This document shows, one piece after another, positions 24,105-35,000 of a stretch of DNA of 64,000 bases. The notes beneath the pieces are model-generated. The model was not told the origin of the DNA, searched no databases, and was given only the letters and a program-made list of their open reading frames with translations. The stretch's first letter is position 1, and every line of letters begins with the position of its first letter. Both the position numbers and the translations under genes were made by a program. Location of the stretch: positions 558,001 through 622,000 of the forward strand of contig MU278357.1 in NCBI GenBank assembly GCA_022385755.1, written 5' to 3'. This DNA comes from Trametopsis cervina. Taxonomy: Eukaryota > Basidiomycota > Agaricomycetes > Polyporales > Irpicaceae.

Positions 24105-24987
24105 ATGACAGTCTCGTTTTCGTTCGCTCATGACACACTTCAATCTATCTGGATTGGGATTCTTCTCCTATTCGTGTTCTTCTTGGTTCTACTTATCCTC
24201 GTCCCCGGCTCGAGGTCCAACTCTCACCGGGACAGTTCTTTCGACTCAAATGAATTTATAAGCCTATACCTTCGCAACTACGTAGCCTCTAGCGATCACC
24301 GGCAGTACTGCGCCATTGCCATCTTGATGTACGTGATACGTATACTCTTCTATACATTGCTCTAACTTTGTAATCAGCTCGGTTGTAGCCTACATGAACA
24401 TCGAGGCACAAGATCTTCCAATTCGATTACTACCACAGGCTCTGGCAGTCATCAGCGCAACAAGTGCACTTGCGTGCATGTTTCTGTTACACTTCATCTC
24501 TCAAATAATTTCAACCGCCCTTTCTTCCGAGCGCGAGGCCTTGTTATTTTTCCAGGCAAGTACATAAATTCATATGGAGATACTACTCGAACTGATATGA
24601 ACTCGATTATAGAATTTCCGGCGTGCGTCGGTAGATGCTTGGTTGAGCGTGCTGAATATTTTGGATGCGCCGATGAGATTACTGGTTCTGTTCGTACTTT
24701 TTGCTCTTCTCCTACTCTGCCCCACTTACACCACTATTCGCAGTGCACTGCTTGCGTTTGTGGCATACCGCGGAACACATTTTTTGGATGTTCTATTATT
24801 TCATGACGTGGGCTCCACCAATGAGCGCATCGCGGCCGCCTGCGTTGTTAGTGCAGCAGTTCTCGCCATTTTCGCCTATACTGCCGCAGCCGCGAAGATA
24901 TTCAATCGCCTTACGATGCCAGCAGATGCGGAAGTATCAACGTCAAGCCGCCATCGTCTTATGGCCGCAACGCGATCGGCTTCATGA
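24105..24987 (+). CDS. Multispanning membrane protein with a GC-AG intron, function unknown
   Basis: Three exons. Exon 1 (24105-24328) starts MTVSFSFAHD with the helix IGILLLFVFFLVLLILVPG; exon 2 holds SVVAYMNIEAQDLPIRLLPQ and the helix around LACMFLLHFISQII, ending ALLFFQ; exon 3 (24613-24987) holds NFRRASVDAWLSVLNILDAP, a helix around LLVLFVLFALLLLCP and another in AAACVVSAAVLAIFAYTAAA, ending AATRSAS. The second intron (24556-24612) begins CAG|GCAAGT, the textbook GC-AG donor; frame and hydrophobic pattern continue across it. At least four membrane helices. Family not recognised. Confidence 0.65.
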
Positions 24988-26100
24988 ACACTGTTGAACA
25001 GTTTTGCCACCTCGATTGACAACCTCAACTACGCACCACAGAAGAGTACCATGACCGAGTCTTGCCCACCCACTACTTGCGGCCTTCCCGCAATGCTCAG
25101 TCTGGAGTCCATGTTCTCAACTACTTACTAGAATTCGTGAAGATCTTGGCAGCCCATGGTATCTCCCCTCGCAATTTCTTATCGTTCTTTCGCGTTCATC
25201 CTCGAGCACACCTGTAGCACACCCCTTCGTAGTACATGTAATCACTCACATTCTATTGCATAACCTTCCTTCTCCTTGTACCGACAGTGCTCCACGGCTG
25301 CATTTAACAACTGCTGGGATTGCACACCATCACCCCGCAATGTGGGGAAAGATACGTAGACTACCCACCCAGTGTTTCTCTAGGTGATGGGATACAATAT
25401 TTGATATTTAAAGCTGAATCGCTTGAGAAGTAATGATTGTTGCCGGAGACGACGAACGACACGTTATGGTGGCGGTGGTTTCCCATTCACACGACAACTC
25501 AACACATGAATGATTCTTACCGTAGTTGTCCGAGGGGCATCATCTGCGGTCCGTTGAAGCTTGTCTCTTCACCGCCAACATGTCCTTGGAGGACGAAGCA
25601 CACCTCCTAAATTCTCGCGCATAGACCTTTGACTTCAGGTGCAATGATCTCTACGATGTGTATTCCAGTGAGCGAAGAGATGCGGAAATATGACGGGAGT
25701 AATCTCGCACATCACTTCGCATGAGGTGAGGATTTATCAGTTCCTTCGAAATGGTGCATCTATCGTATGTTGTTTCAATACAGATGCTATCCTACGCCGA
25801 GTCGCGAGAGCATTGCACGCGACGGTAGCGGTGGATTCAAGCGGCGACGGGGGCGGGTTGGAGCGTCTACACGATTACGCCTGCCCTAAAGCGCACACGT
25901 GTGTGATTGTTTCTGATTTTGGAGGTCATAGACGCTGAGGTTCTGGCTTGCTCCTTCCCATTGTTGTCCTCTACGCTACAACTCGCCTGTTCTTCCAAGT
26001 CGCTCGCTTCTACTCAAGGACAGTTATGCAGAGACGGCCGTCTGCGGCCGTCACGTCGCTCCCTGCTCTGGCTATTCCTCTTGTTCCCCGCAGTCGCGAA
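24988..26100. other. Long intergenic region and 5' leader
   Basis: 1.1 kb. The part from about 25940 is pyrimidine-rich and likely the leader of the next gene; open frames upstream have no recognisable protein content. Confidence 0.35.
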
Positions 26101-27721
26101 ATGAACGCTTTGCTCTCTTCCGAATCTACACCCCACACGCCTACCAAACGCGCTGAACCGCTACCGCTTTTCGCCACTAACACGAAGAGATACAGCACGG
26201 ATAGCTGGAACAGCTCTAACTATGATGGTGTTGAGGATATGGAACTCGAGTGGAAGCCAGAGCACCTCCGTTTCTTGAACAGAGTAAGTCGCGTCATACC
26301 CCCGCATATCTCGTTCAGACGTTGACAGACGCGTCGCTGCTCCTCTATCGCGTCTCCTACCTTATACGTACGGATAGACCTTAGACAACCTTCCGTCTCA
26401 CCTCTTGACACCATTCAACGGCTCAGTATTGCCATCCAACCTCCTTGATAAGATTGCCCGACGCGTTTCAGAGGCGAAGGGGAACGAATGGCCACACTCT
26501 GTTCGCGCAACGCGTAGAAAGATTGTGGAATTGACTCGCCTACGCGCGCAAGATGCTCACGACTCATCAGGCAGTGATACTATCGCAGAGGAAGGCAGTG
26601 GGCCTGAGATGCCGTTGCAGCAAACAACCAACATTGCTCCGAAGCGGCCTTTGTATCGACAATCTAGTATGGATTTTCTGCATCCGGTCAAGCCTGATCT
26701 CAAGGACAACCCAAATATTACACGGTAAGCGAGTACAAGTTTGCGCTTGGACATGTCTGACACAACGGGTAGTCTCTCGCGCCGCCTTCAAAAGACGGAT
26801 CGTATCCTTCCTAGCAACGTGTACAGACCTCATGCCCGATCCCCTTCTCCGCAGAGACGGCCTCTATCTATTAATCCGTCGACTTCCAGTTCATCAACTC
26901 TCAACTCTTTGAAGGGCGGAGACAGAAGATCAACATCATCTATGTCCAGCACCATGTCTGATCAGCCTATGCTCATGGCTGTTCGAAGGCTGAAACGTTC
27001 GGACACTTTCGGGCCATCCTCATTTCTGCCGCGCGGTCTCAAGCGTGCACCTTCGTTTGGGCACAGCTCCCGTAACAGCTTGGAATCTGCTGCTATGTCA
27101 ATTGACTTCAATGCTAAGGGCTCAGATGCTACCTCGTCTGATGAAGAAGAGAGGCTACGTAGCAGGAAAGCGAAAAGGCTTCGGCGCAAGGTCCCAACTC
27201 CTACGCCTGCCTCACCTGTCGCATCTCCAAAGATTGATCCGTCTTCTATCAACCCACTATTGCGACCGAAGGCAATGAACAAATCGGGAACAGGTACCAC
27301 TTCCAAGCGTACAAGGCAATCGACCTCCACTTCCGCTCCAAGTAGTATGTTGGCCAAATCAAAGGCCGGCCTGCAGCGCGATCCCAGCTTCCTTGGCGGC
27401 GAGCTTCCCAAACCCCAGCCCAATCTGGAGCCTCCTGCTGTCGCGCGTGCCTCCAAGCAAGTCCGAGTGTCTCGCCATAACCCTTCGCCTTCTCTTGATT
27501 TGCCAGTTCCTTCTCCCATGATCATCAGTCCATACAACCTTGCCCATATCCCTCCCGCCACACCTCAATCGCCGAAGCCGGCACGTCGCAATCGCCCCAC
27601 TGCACCTCTCCCTCGCGCATCGCTTGCACGCAGGATTTCGTTCGGTAGCCTCATCGCCCCCCAAGCGATGACACACGAGGCCACCGGATCGAACCTCGGA
27701 AGTGCCTTCCAACTTCATTAG
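26101..27721 (+). CDS. Conserved unknown protein, Ser-rich, nuclear-type
   Basis: Three exons (26101-26282, about 26377-26725, about 26774-27721), each join in frame. N-terminus MNALLSSESTPHTPTKRAEP, then an ordered block ELEWKPEHLRFLNRTLDNLP, LLTPFNGSVLPSNLLDKIAR, EWPHSVRATRRKIVELTRLR that looks conserved, followed by about 350 residues of Ser/Pro-rich sequence with basic clusters (RSRKAKRLRRK at roughly residue 300) that could be nuclear localisation signals. Many SP/TP sites suggest proline-directed phosphorylation. An in-frame ATG at 26026 could add 25 residues. I do not recognise the family. Confidence 0.75.
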
Positions 27722-28899
27722 TAGGACTGTTTAAACGACAGCCACCCCTCCTTATCGTCTCATGGCTGCATCCATCGCCAATCTCCTCAGCACCCACCCC
27801 ACTCCCCTCATCTCGCTAACATATTCTTACATCTGCTTCATCTTTTTGCTGACCTCAGGAACACTTTTCCCGCATCTGCATCTTCGCTGTCATATAGGAC
27901 CCCTTTTGAATACTCGTTCCTCTCCAGTGCCATTGGTCCTCTTGGATTCAAGACCAATTTAGTTTACGCCAGGCCATTCTATCCTGACGCCCACACTCTT
28001 TAACCTCAAGTCTTCTCTGGAATAGCCGTGTTTTTGCCGGCGTTTGGCTGCGTCCTTCCTGGATTGTACATATTTTCCCCTTGTTATCGATTATCCCCCT
28101 CAAGACTATCATCTGGTCTCCACGCTCATTACCCGCGACTTCTCGCCGCTGTACCACCACTGTACGATTTTGTACTCTCCTGTCACACTACAACCTACCT
28201 GCCTCGACTGCGACCCAAAGTTCATCGCAATCCATGGATTCCGCCCTCTATTCCTCGCCACTTGAACTTGCTTTTCGTGCGAGCGAACCTGTACATTCCT
28301 TGATACCACCTTTGCTCTCTCTTGGGGCGTCGCGTGCGACGCACCCGTGTAAACTGCAAGACTTCGGTCACTCCTTGTCATTCCTCCATCAGGCGCAGCT
28401 TCGTGCTGCTGCCCGTCCACATTCTTTAAGATTTCGATGTGCCATTTGTTTGCCCTTTGCTATCTCTCCGTCGGTAGATCCTGGATGTGTATTAGCTCCA
28501 TCTCTGCCATTACTGGCTTGGTACTGTTTGTTCAATGATACCATGCTCTACCCGTTAATGCGGACGGACAATAAGTGCTACTTTGGGTGGCCCTTCAGAA
28601 AATATTGTTCTATGAAATGGCGGGTTAGTGGTGATACCAGGGGAAGTGGTGCTTCGAGGCTGCAAATCGCGAAGTCCAAACAAGCAAGTGTTAACCATCA
28701 TGCAATTCCACGAGCAGCGATAATAAATGGCAAATATCCTCTTCAGGGATGCTCAGTGTGCGATGACGCTGTTTGCGTCTCTAAATTCATGCGGATGGTA
28801 TAACACGGAAGGTGACAGCGCTGTTTAGCAACGTCAGTCATATAGAATATACTCAGCAGACTATTCCACTTACGAAACACTACAGTTAAACCGTGCGTC
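27722..28899. other. 3' flank of the Ser-rich gene; no gene recognised
   Basis: 1.2 kb, strongly pyrimidine-rich to about 28450. A 240-codon plus-strand frame (28081-28803) crosses it but has no domain, no signal peptide and a composition that follows the C/T bias, so I do not call it. Confidence 0.45.
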
Positions 28900-29194
28900 T
28901 CACTGCGTTGCCTCACGTTCTTTCCGTGCAGCAATTTGTGCGCGTTTTAGTGCCAGAAGCTCGGCTGCCCGTTCGTCCCACTTATGTGCCCAGTATCCTG
29001 CAAATCCAAATGCACCCATCGCTATCGCATGTCCTCCTGGGTCTGACAACAATACACCGGAGGGTCAGAACTCTGCGTAGACGTGGAAGGCTGGGCTTAC
29101 TGTCAAAAAGGTTGCGCTTTTGTATGGCTAGCTGTCCAAAGCGTGAAGCGAGGCCGAATAGTGAGAATCCGACAATGTTGGTGAGCAGAGACAT
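28900..29194 (-). CDS. Small single-helix membrane protein, probably mitochondrial
   Basis: Two exons (29101-29194 and 28900-29042) with a canonical intron; 78 residues. MSLLTNIVGFSLFGLASRFG, then QLAIQKRNLFDNPGGHAIAM, GAFGFAGYWAHKWDERAAEL and a charged helical tail LALKRAQIAARKEREATQ. One short hydrophobic segment followed by an alternating charged helix resembles small accessory subunits of mitochondrial inner-membrane complexes, for example complex I; this is inference from shape only. It is divergent to the TPR gene, with 160 bp between the starts. Confidence 0.65.
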
Positions 29195-29354
29195 GACGGT
29201 ATGTGTGCAGGGAGTCTCCGCCGCTATTTGGTTCGGGAGTTGTCGAAGGTGTGGTAGACGCCCGTGTACCGCGAATCGAATTGACGCTAGCGAGTGGCTG
29301 CAATTGATCAAGCTTCGCTTTACCCTCCTAACATTGTCATCCACTGGCCAGAAT

Positions 29355-30302
29355 ATGGACACAGAACAGAAGATCGCAGTAGCAAAGCAGAAGAAAGATG
29401 TGGGTGACGAGGCTTTCAAGAAGGGAGAAGTCAAAGATGGTACGCCCTATTGCTCAACTCGCAGCATCTTCGATAATCCCGTTCAGCGACGACTTACGTT
29501 CCTCTGCAGCTCTAAGAGCATACCACGAGGTATGTAGCTGTATCAAGTTTATGTGTTATCTTTGCGTGCTTATAAAGTTCATCAAGGCCCTGATGTATCT
29601 CAACGGTATCTCCAAGTGCGTCTGGACTTCCCGTTCTCTATTGCAACCTATCTAAATCCACCTGGCGGTAGGAATATGCAACAGGCTATGTCTACATCTG
29701 CGTCGTCTGCTCAAGACGAGGAAGAGAACAAGCCCAAGACAGAGGTGCGCATCATCTCATGACCCAAGTTCATGTGCGGATGATCCTGTCTAGTCGGATG
29801 AGATGCTTGAGAAGATCTATTCAAATATGGCCGCGTGTCATATCAAGCAAAGCAACTGGAAACGTGCGGTAGAAACCGCAGATAAAGTGCGTACTACGGA
29901 TAGACCTACGGACTAGGCTAAAATCAGAAGAATCATTAGGCACTCGCTAAGAACTCGAAGAATTCCAAGGCTCTTTTCAGGAAAGCTAAAGGTCTTGGAG
30001 AACAGGGCTTTTTCGAACGGGCGGAGAAGATTCTAGAAGAATTGCTGAAGGAGGATTCTGCTGGTGAGGCCACTGAACAAGTAGTATGATATCATCCCTC
30101 TTATTGCCTTTCACAGATGGACCAGCTATCAGAGCTGAGCTCGCGCGACTGCGAGCCGCAGACAAAGTGCGCGAGAAAGCGCATAATCAGAAGTTTAAAG
30201 GTAAAGCTTGTTTTGCTGGTACACATAAACCATTTGATCAATGCGATTCCCGTAGGGTTCCTCAATCGCGATAAGGGCGAGAAGGCTGGTCCGAGCTCAT
30301 GA
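29355..30302 (+). CDS. TPR-repeat protein
   Basis: Seven or eight short exons, all in frame: MDTEQKIAVAKQKKDVGDEA, FKKGEVKDALRAYHEALMYL, NGISKNMQQAMSTSASSAQD, EEENKPKTESDEMLEKIYSN, MAACHIKQSNWKRAVETADK, ALAKNSKNSKALFRKAKGLG, EQGFFERAEKILEELLKEDS, DGPAIRAELARLRAADKVRE, ending KGFLNRDKGEKAGPSS. The repeated pattern (GDEAFKKGE..AL.AY, NMAACHIK..NW..A, A.AKNSKALFRKAKGLGE) marks three tetratricopeptide repeats like those in Hsp90 co-chaperones and FKBP-type TPR proteins, without the isomerase part. Exon 29510-29529 is only 20 nt. A general chaperone-adaptor role is likely but the client is unknown. Confidence 0.85.
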
Positions 30303-31067
30303 GCGTCGGCCACTCAGACAATAAATATGGACCAATTGTAAGAACGTCGAATTGCTCTCGTCATGTATATCTTGCTGTGTAATATATGAGCTTCTAGCCC
30401 TGGTCACACGTTGGGTTCCCTTGAGAAGTCGCCCGGCTTTCACGGCGATAAGATACTCGTTGTTCGTACAGGTTGTAATGCGTCAAATTGACACAGCACC
30501 AGGTAAGCAACCTTTGCATGGTACACGACTGATAAGTCAATTATCTGGTCAGGTCTTGACCTCGTGGGATCACATTATCGGACAGATACCACTCTCTCGT
30601 TCTGTGGTATCATCAATTGGTAAACTGTGGCTAAGTTAGATTTTTAACGCTATGAGGCTGCATAATCGAAGGGATACCATTGGGTGAGTATTTGGACGAC
30701 TAATTGGACGACGGACTTAGGACAGCATTCGGTATACTCATCCAAGCTGAGGAATACTAGCCTATGAAAGAGAAGAGTCTCGACTTCCTGCTCCAGCTAG
30801 GGAAAGCCGGTTGAACCTGAATACACACATTGAATACTTAAAAGGTCTCGAACAGATGGTGAGAACGGCGATACAGGATGAGCAATTGCAAATTGACCAT
30901 TCGATGCTGTTATCGAACAGAAAGTCACTCACACGCGTATTTACCAGGTGAGTATGTTACCTGGCAGTGCAGACCATCAACCAAAGCATACCCAATTAAG
31001 AGGACTCCAAATCGAAGCAAAATACGTATACTACTTTTCACCTGGAATTCGCATACTCCTCGTCGGG
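30303..31067. other. Intergenic, no gene recognised
   Basis: About 770 bases between two plus-strand genes; includes the CVNH gene promoter. Short open frames only. Confidence 0.4.
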
Positions 31068-31075
31068 TATAAATA
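31068..31075 (+). promoter_or_regulatory. TATA box of the CVNH gene
   Basis: TATAAATA, 64 nt upstream of the first ATG. Confidence 0.6.
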
Positions 31076-31138
31076 TATGATCAACATCTGGCTGTTCTTC
31101 AGCTGCATACCCTCGCACGAAACTTCCCCCCTCGAGCG

Positions 31139-31694
31139 ATGCACTTCGGCCACCTCCTTTCTAATGTTGTGGTCCCACTTGCACTCGTTGCCTCGAGTGT
31201 TTTCATCGATAAAGCCGAGGCCAGCAGCGGGCCTGACGATCGCGCTGGCGTGACATGCAATAATTGGTCCATCGTCCCAAATACGGCTGACTTGTCCGCC
31301 GCCTGCGAGGATGTAGGCGGAAACTACCATAGCACACGCATCTCCATTGGCGCCTGCGTTGTCAACAATAATGGGCAGCTGAGCTGCAGTGCGAAGTGCG
31401 TTATCTCATCTCTTGTCAGTGGCATTCCTTTCATGACTGCCTACTGACAGTAATTCCTTGCACTGCAGCGGTGGTGCAGATAGGTCTTGCGTAATATTTG
31501 ACCTCGTGTTCAGCCCTGGCAGTCCACTCGTCTTGATCAGTGCCAACTGCAAGCTAGACAATGGGAATACGATCACAATTTCCAATTTCAACATCGGTAT
31601 GTCTGTCAATATTCCGATTTCAACAAGCGGCGTTGATTTTATCGTGGACCTAGATGACTGTCTGTCAAACAACGGCGGGACTTTGACCTGCTAA
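31139..31694 (+). CDS. Secreted CVNH-domain (cyanovirin-N homology) protein
   Basis: Two exons; the intron (about 31400-31461) joins SCSA to NNSLHCSGG in frame. MHFGHLLSNVVVPLALVASS is a signal peptide. The mature protein has the internally repeated CVNH pattern: half 1 VTCNNWSIVPNTADLSAACE with ISIGACVVNNNGQLSC, half 2 SCVIFDLVFSPGSP with LISANCKLDNGN, closing DLDDCLSNNGGTLTC. The L-x-A-x-C and CxxNxNGxL signatures define the family, which includes mannose-binding cyanobacterial cyanovirin and many fungal homologues. Sugar binding here is inferred from family. Likely extracellular. Confidence 0.82.
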
Positions 31695-32095
31695 TTCGGA
31701 GACGTAGTGGATCGAACGGCATAAGCATGACTCATGCTCGTAGAATGGCGTTTCTTGGAAAGACTGATGAACGAGCGCCAGCTCATTTGCTTGTCGAATT
31801 CTTGTATGAGGCGGACGAATTACACAATCAGTGTAATTATACGATGAATCTGCTCCAATGCACACCAAGTAAGTTCCGCATTACTTGTGCTAGTGGACTT
31901 CAAAGTTGGACTCGCGAAATCTGGTGTTGGTAGTTTGAGTTCATGCGGTGTTCCATCTGGACGACGCGTACAGTCACATGTGATGTCTGAGGTGTCACGT
32001 CACGCCATTTATTCCCTTGGGTCTGACCGTGGCGCGGCATCCACCAGAACAACGATTCTCACCAGACTCACAAGGGTAGATGTGATACAAACGCG
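31695..32095. other. Intergenic: CVNH 3' flank and TERT promoter
   Basis: About 400 bases; no further feature recognised. Confidence 0.35.
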
Positions 32096-35000
32096 ATGGA
32101 CGACAAGTCGCATCAAACCACACAAGGTATACTGTATTCATATTACCCGACTGTGAAGACTTTACACGATTATGTCGCATGGGTCACCGGCGAAAATGAT
32201 CGGACGCGACGGGACACGCTCACTCACGAGACTGATACGCTACGTTATCGGACGTTCATAAAGGAAACTGTTATTGCTACTACTGCAGGGGGTGTAACAA
32301 AATGTCTACAGATAGCAGAACCTATAGGCTATCTTCGTGAGGTATGTGACTGCGTGGATGCAGCATACATCTGCTGAACCTTCCCCAGATCATTGAACGC
32401 GCACAAATCACTTTGTTGAGAGCTAAATCTTCTACTAAGAACATTATAACTGCTGGATATAAGCTGGTATGTCTTATAAAATTTGGTCATATTCTGTCTT
32501 ATCCTTCGACGGCCAGGGTGATTCCAAAAGGACCGGCAATAAAGGTCTTGTGAATTACTTCATAAACACCATGATCACCGTATTCCAAACGCGAGAGTGG
32601 GGTGTTTTATATGAGAGGTAAGTACTATTGCTTCGCTGTTGTGTAGGTATATTCTCAGTTCGCGCAGGGTTGGAGCAGATATCATGTTACATTTACTAAC
32701 TGAGACCGCCATATTTGTCCAACTTCCAAATGAATGTCTGTGCCAGGTGACGGGTGAGCCTCTCGTGAACTTAGCGGTACCTGAGCTTGGGCGTCGCACC
32801 AGCCCTGCTTCCAACGAAGGAACAGACTCTCGACTTGTAGAGCGGACGAATGAACTGAAGAGGAAGCAAAAGGAGGGCCACCCAGATGAACCTCCTTGGA
32901 AGCGTTTACGAGTGGCCGGCTCGTCGCTCATTACTAACCAGGCGAGCGCAGTTTCGAAGAGCTTGAAAAGGTAAATATAGTGCACACACTTGATGACGTT
33001 CTTACTCATGTTCAACATAGTCCTGTCCAAATACCTATATCCCGTCTTCGCATGTTCTATCGTCGACCAGACCGTGCTACACGCACACCTAAGATTGCGT
33101 TTGGACTGCCTCTAAGACGTAGGTTTTGTATCCTCAGGATATCTATGGCACGTACTGAAGGCTCGTCGTAGATATCCTGAACTACTTGGCACCAGCTCAG
33201 CACCGAAGCTCTCCTCAGTGTAGACCAGATGCAAGGCAACAAGAAGCGGCTGCAAGACATCTATCTAAATATATATTTCCTCGGCAATATAACCTTCCTA
33301 ATTCCTTCGAGAGTAATAACCATGGTCTTTTCTCGTCAGAGCACAATGATCGAGAGGCGCAGATCAAGGTAAGCTGGAACCTTTCAGTAACACGTCTCTA
33401 TAACTGACAATCATAAAGTCCAGAGGAAAATGTAAGACGCCAAAGAGGCTGAAACCGGTGCTGGACCTGCTCGATCGTCTTATGTGGCGGCATAGCAAGT
33501 GTGGGTACAAGCCGCTGTTGCAAAGGGCGTGTCCATCGAAGGTAAGATCTAGAAGTACAACTGGACTCGTAAACTGACCACATCCTCAAGATCGGAACAG
33601 ACGCAAACGACTCTCTCGATGAAACCGTCATTCTGGTCTGCCATTCGCATTAACTCATGAATTCAGAATACTCACGCCGAGTCCTCAGGAAATGATGGCA
33701 GAGAACTCCTCCCAACTATTCTCGCAAGCTCTACCTCAACATAACACCTCTGTGGACTCTGAGGGACGGACCATCATAATGAAAGGTTTATCCCAGGCTC
33801 AATCACAAGTCAAGAATAAGCCCCGGTTCGCGGAATTCATGTGCTCGTATTCTGAGGTTATTTCGTGCCACTCGAGACCACAAGGACAAAGTCTAATAGA
33901 TAGCAGGTGTTCAGATTCGCAATGTTGGTCACTAAGACCGTCATCCCGAACTCATTCTGGGGCTCCAAGAGAAACTTCAGGCTCGTGGCTGACCGTAAGT
34001 GACTGTGTAGCTACATATCTATTTACTGACGTCTCTCATACTGAACAGGCGTGAAGATGTTTATCACGATGCGAAGATACGAAACATTCAGTTTGCACAC
34101 ACTCCTGCAAGGTTTTCGAGTCTCGGATTGTGAATGGTTAATGCCCGACACCCCCGGCGCGCGTCGGCAATCTCGAGTGTGCCTATCAGACTCGCTGAAA
34201 CGGCTGGAGCTGTTGCAGGAGTTTCTGTTCTGGTACTTCGACTCATTCCTCATCCCGCTCATACGGGTACGTTTGAGTTCCTCATTCCCGCGAATACTCG
34301 AGTAGATGTGGATGATGCGTGCACGCAGACAAACTTCTACGTAACAGAGTCTGGGGCGTTCCGGAACAAGGTGCTCTACTTCCGCCAAGACGACTGGGAC
34401 ACGTTGTGCAAGCCGTTAGTCGAGAGGCTATGCGCCAACACTTTCCAGCGGCTCACCCGAGTAAGCTCAGCGTTCTCGCACCTTCGAGCTGTATCATTGC
34501 TGAATAGGAAGAATAGGATGACGCAGAAGAGATTCTACGCCAGAGAAAGCTCGGATTCTCGTTTGTGAGGCTGTTGCCGAAGGAGACAGGCGTGCGCCCG
34601 ATTGTAAACTTGAGGAGGAAGAAACCTTCAGGACAGGCAAGTCTACTTAGTTCAGGTTGATTCGCACAGTAGTAGCTGATGCATATCTGGACAGGCAGAT
34701 TATGCATTGTCTATCAACCAGATCATGGGTGCGGCGTTTCATATTCTGACGTATGAGAAGGTGCGTCACGGTGCTGGAATGAGTACTGACCAAATGGTGA
34801 CGAAGTTCTGGAAAATAGGAGTCCCAGAAGTACCTCCTCGGTGCATCTGTGTTCGGACAGAACGAGATCTATACGAAGCTGAAGGAGTTCAAGACGCGGT
34901 TAGCGAAGCAAAGCTCGGATGGAACGTTGTAAGTGGCTCCGAGTCGTTTTCTGCCTGTGAGATTGACGTAGCGCCAGACCAAAGCTGTACTTCGTGAAGG

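Noticed and set aside
26962..27561. 199-codon minus-strand open frame
   Set aside because: Antisense shadow of the Ser-rich coding exon at 26774-27721.
28081..28803. 240-codon plus-strand open frame
   Set aside because: It lies in a pyrimidine-rich 3' flank, its composition follows the base bias, and it shows no domain, signal peptide or splice support.
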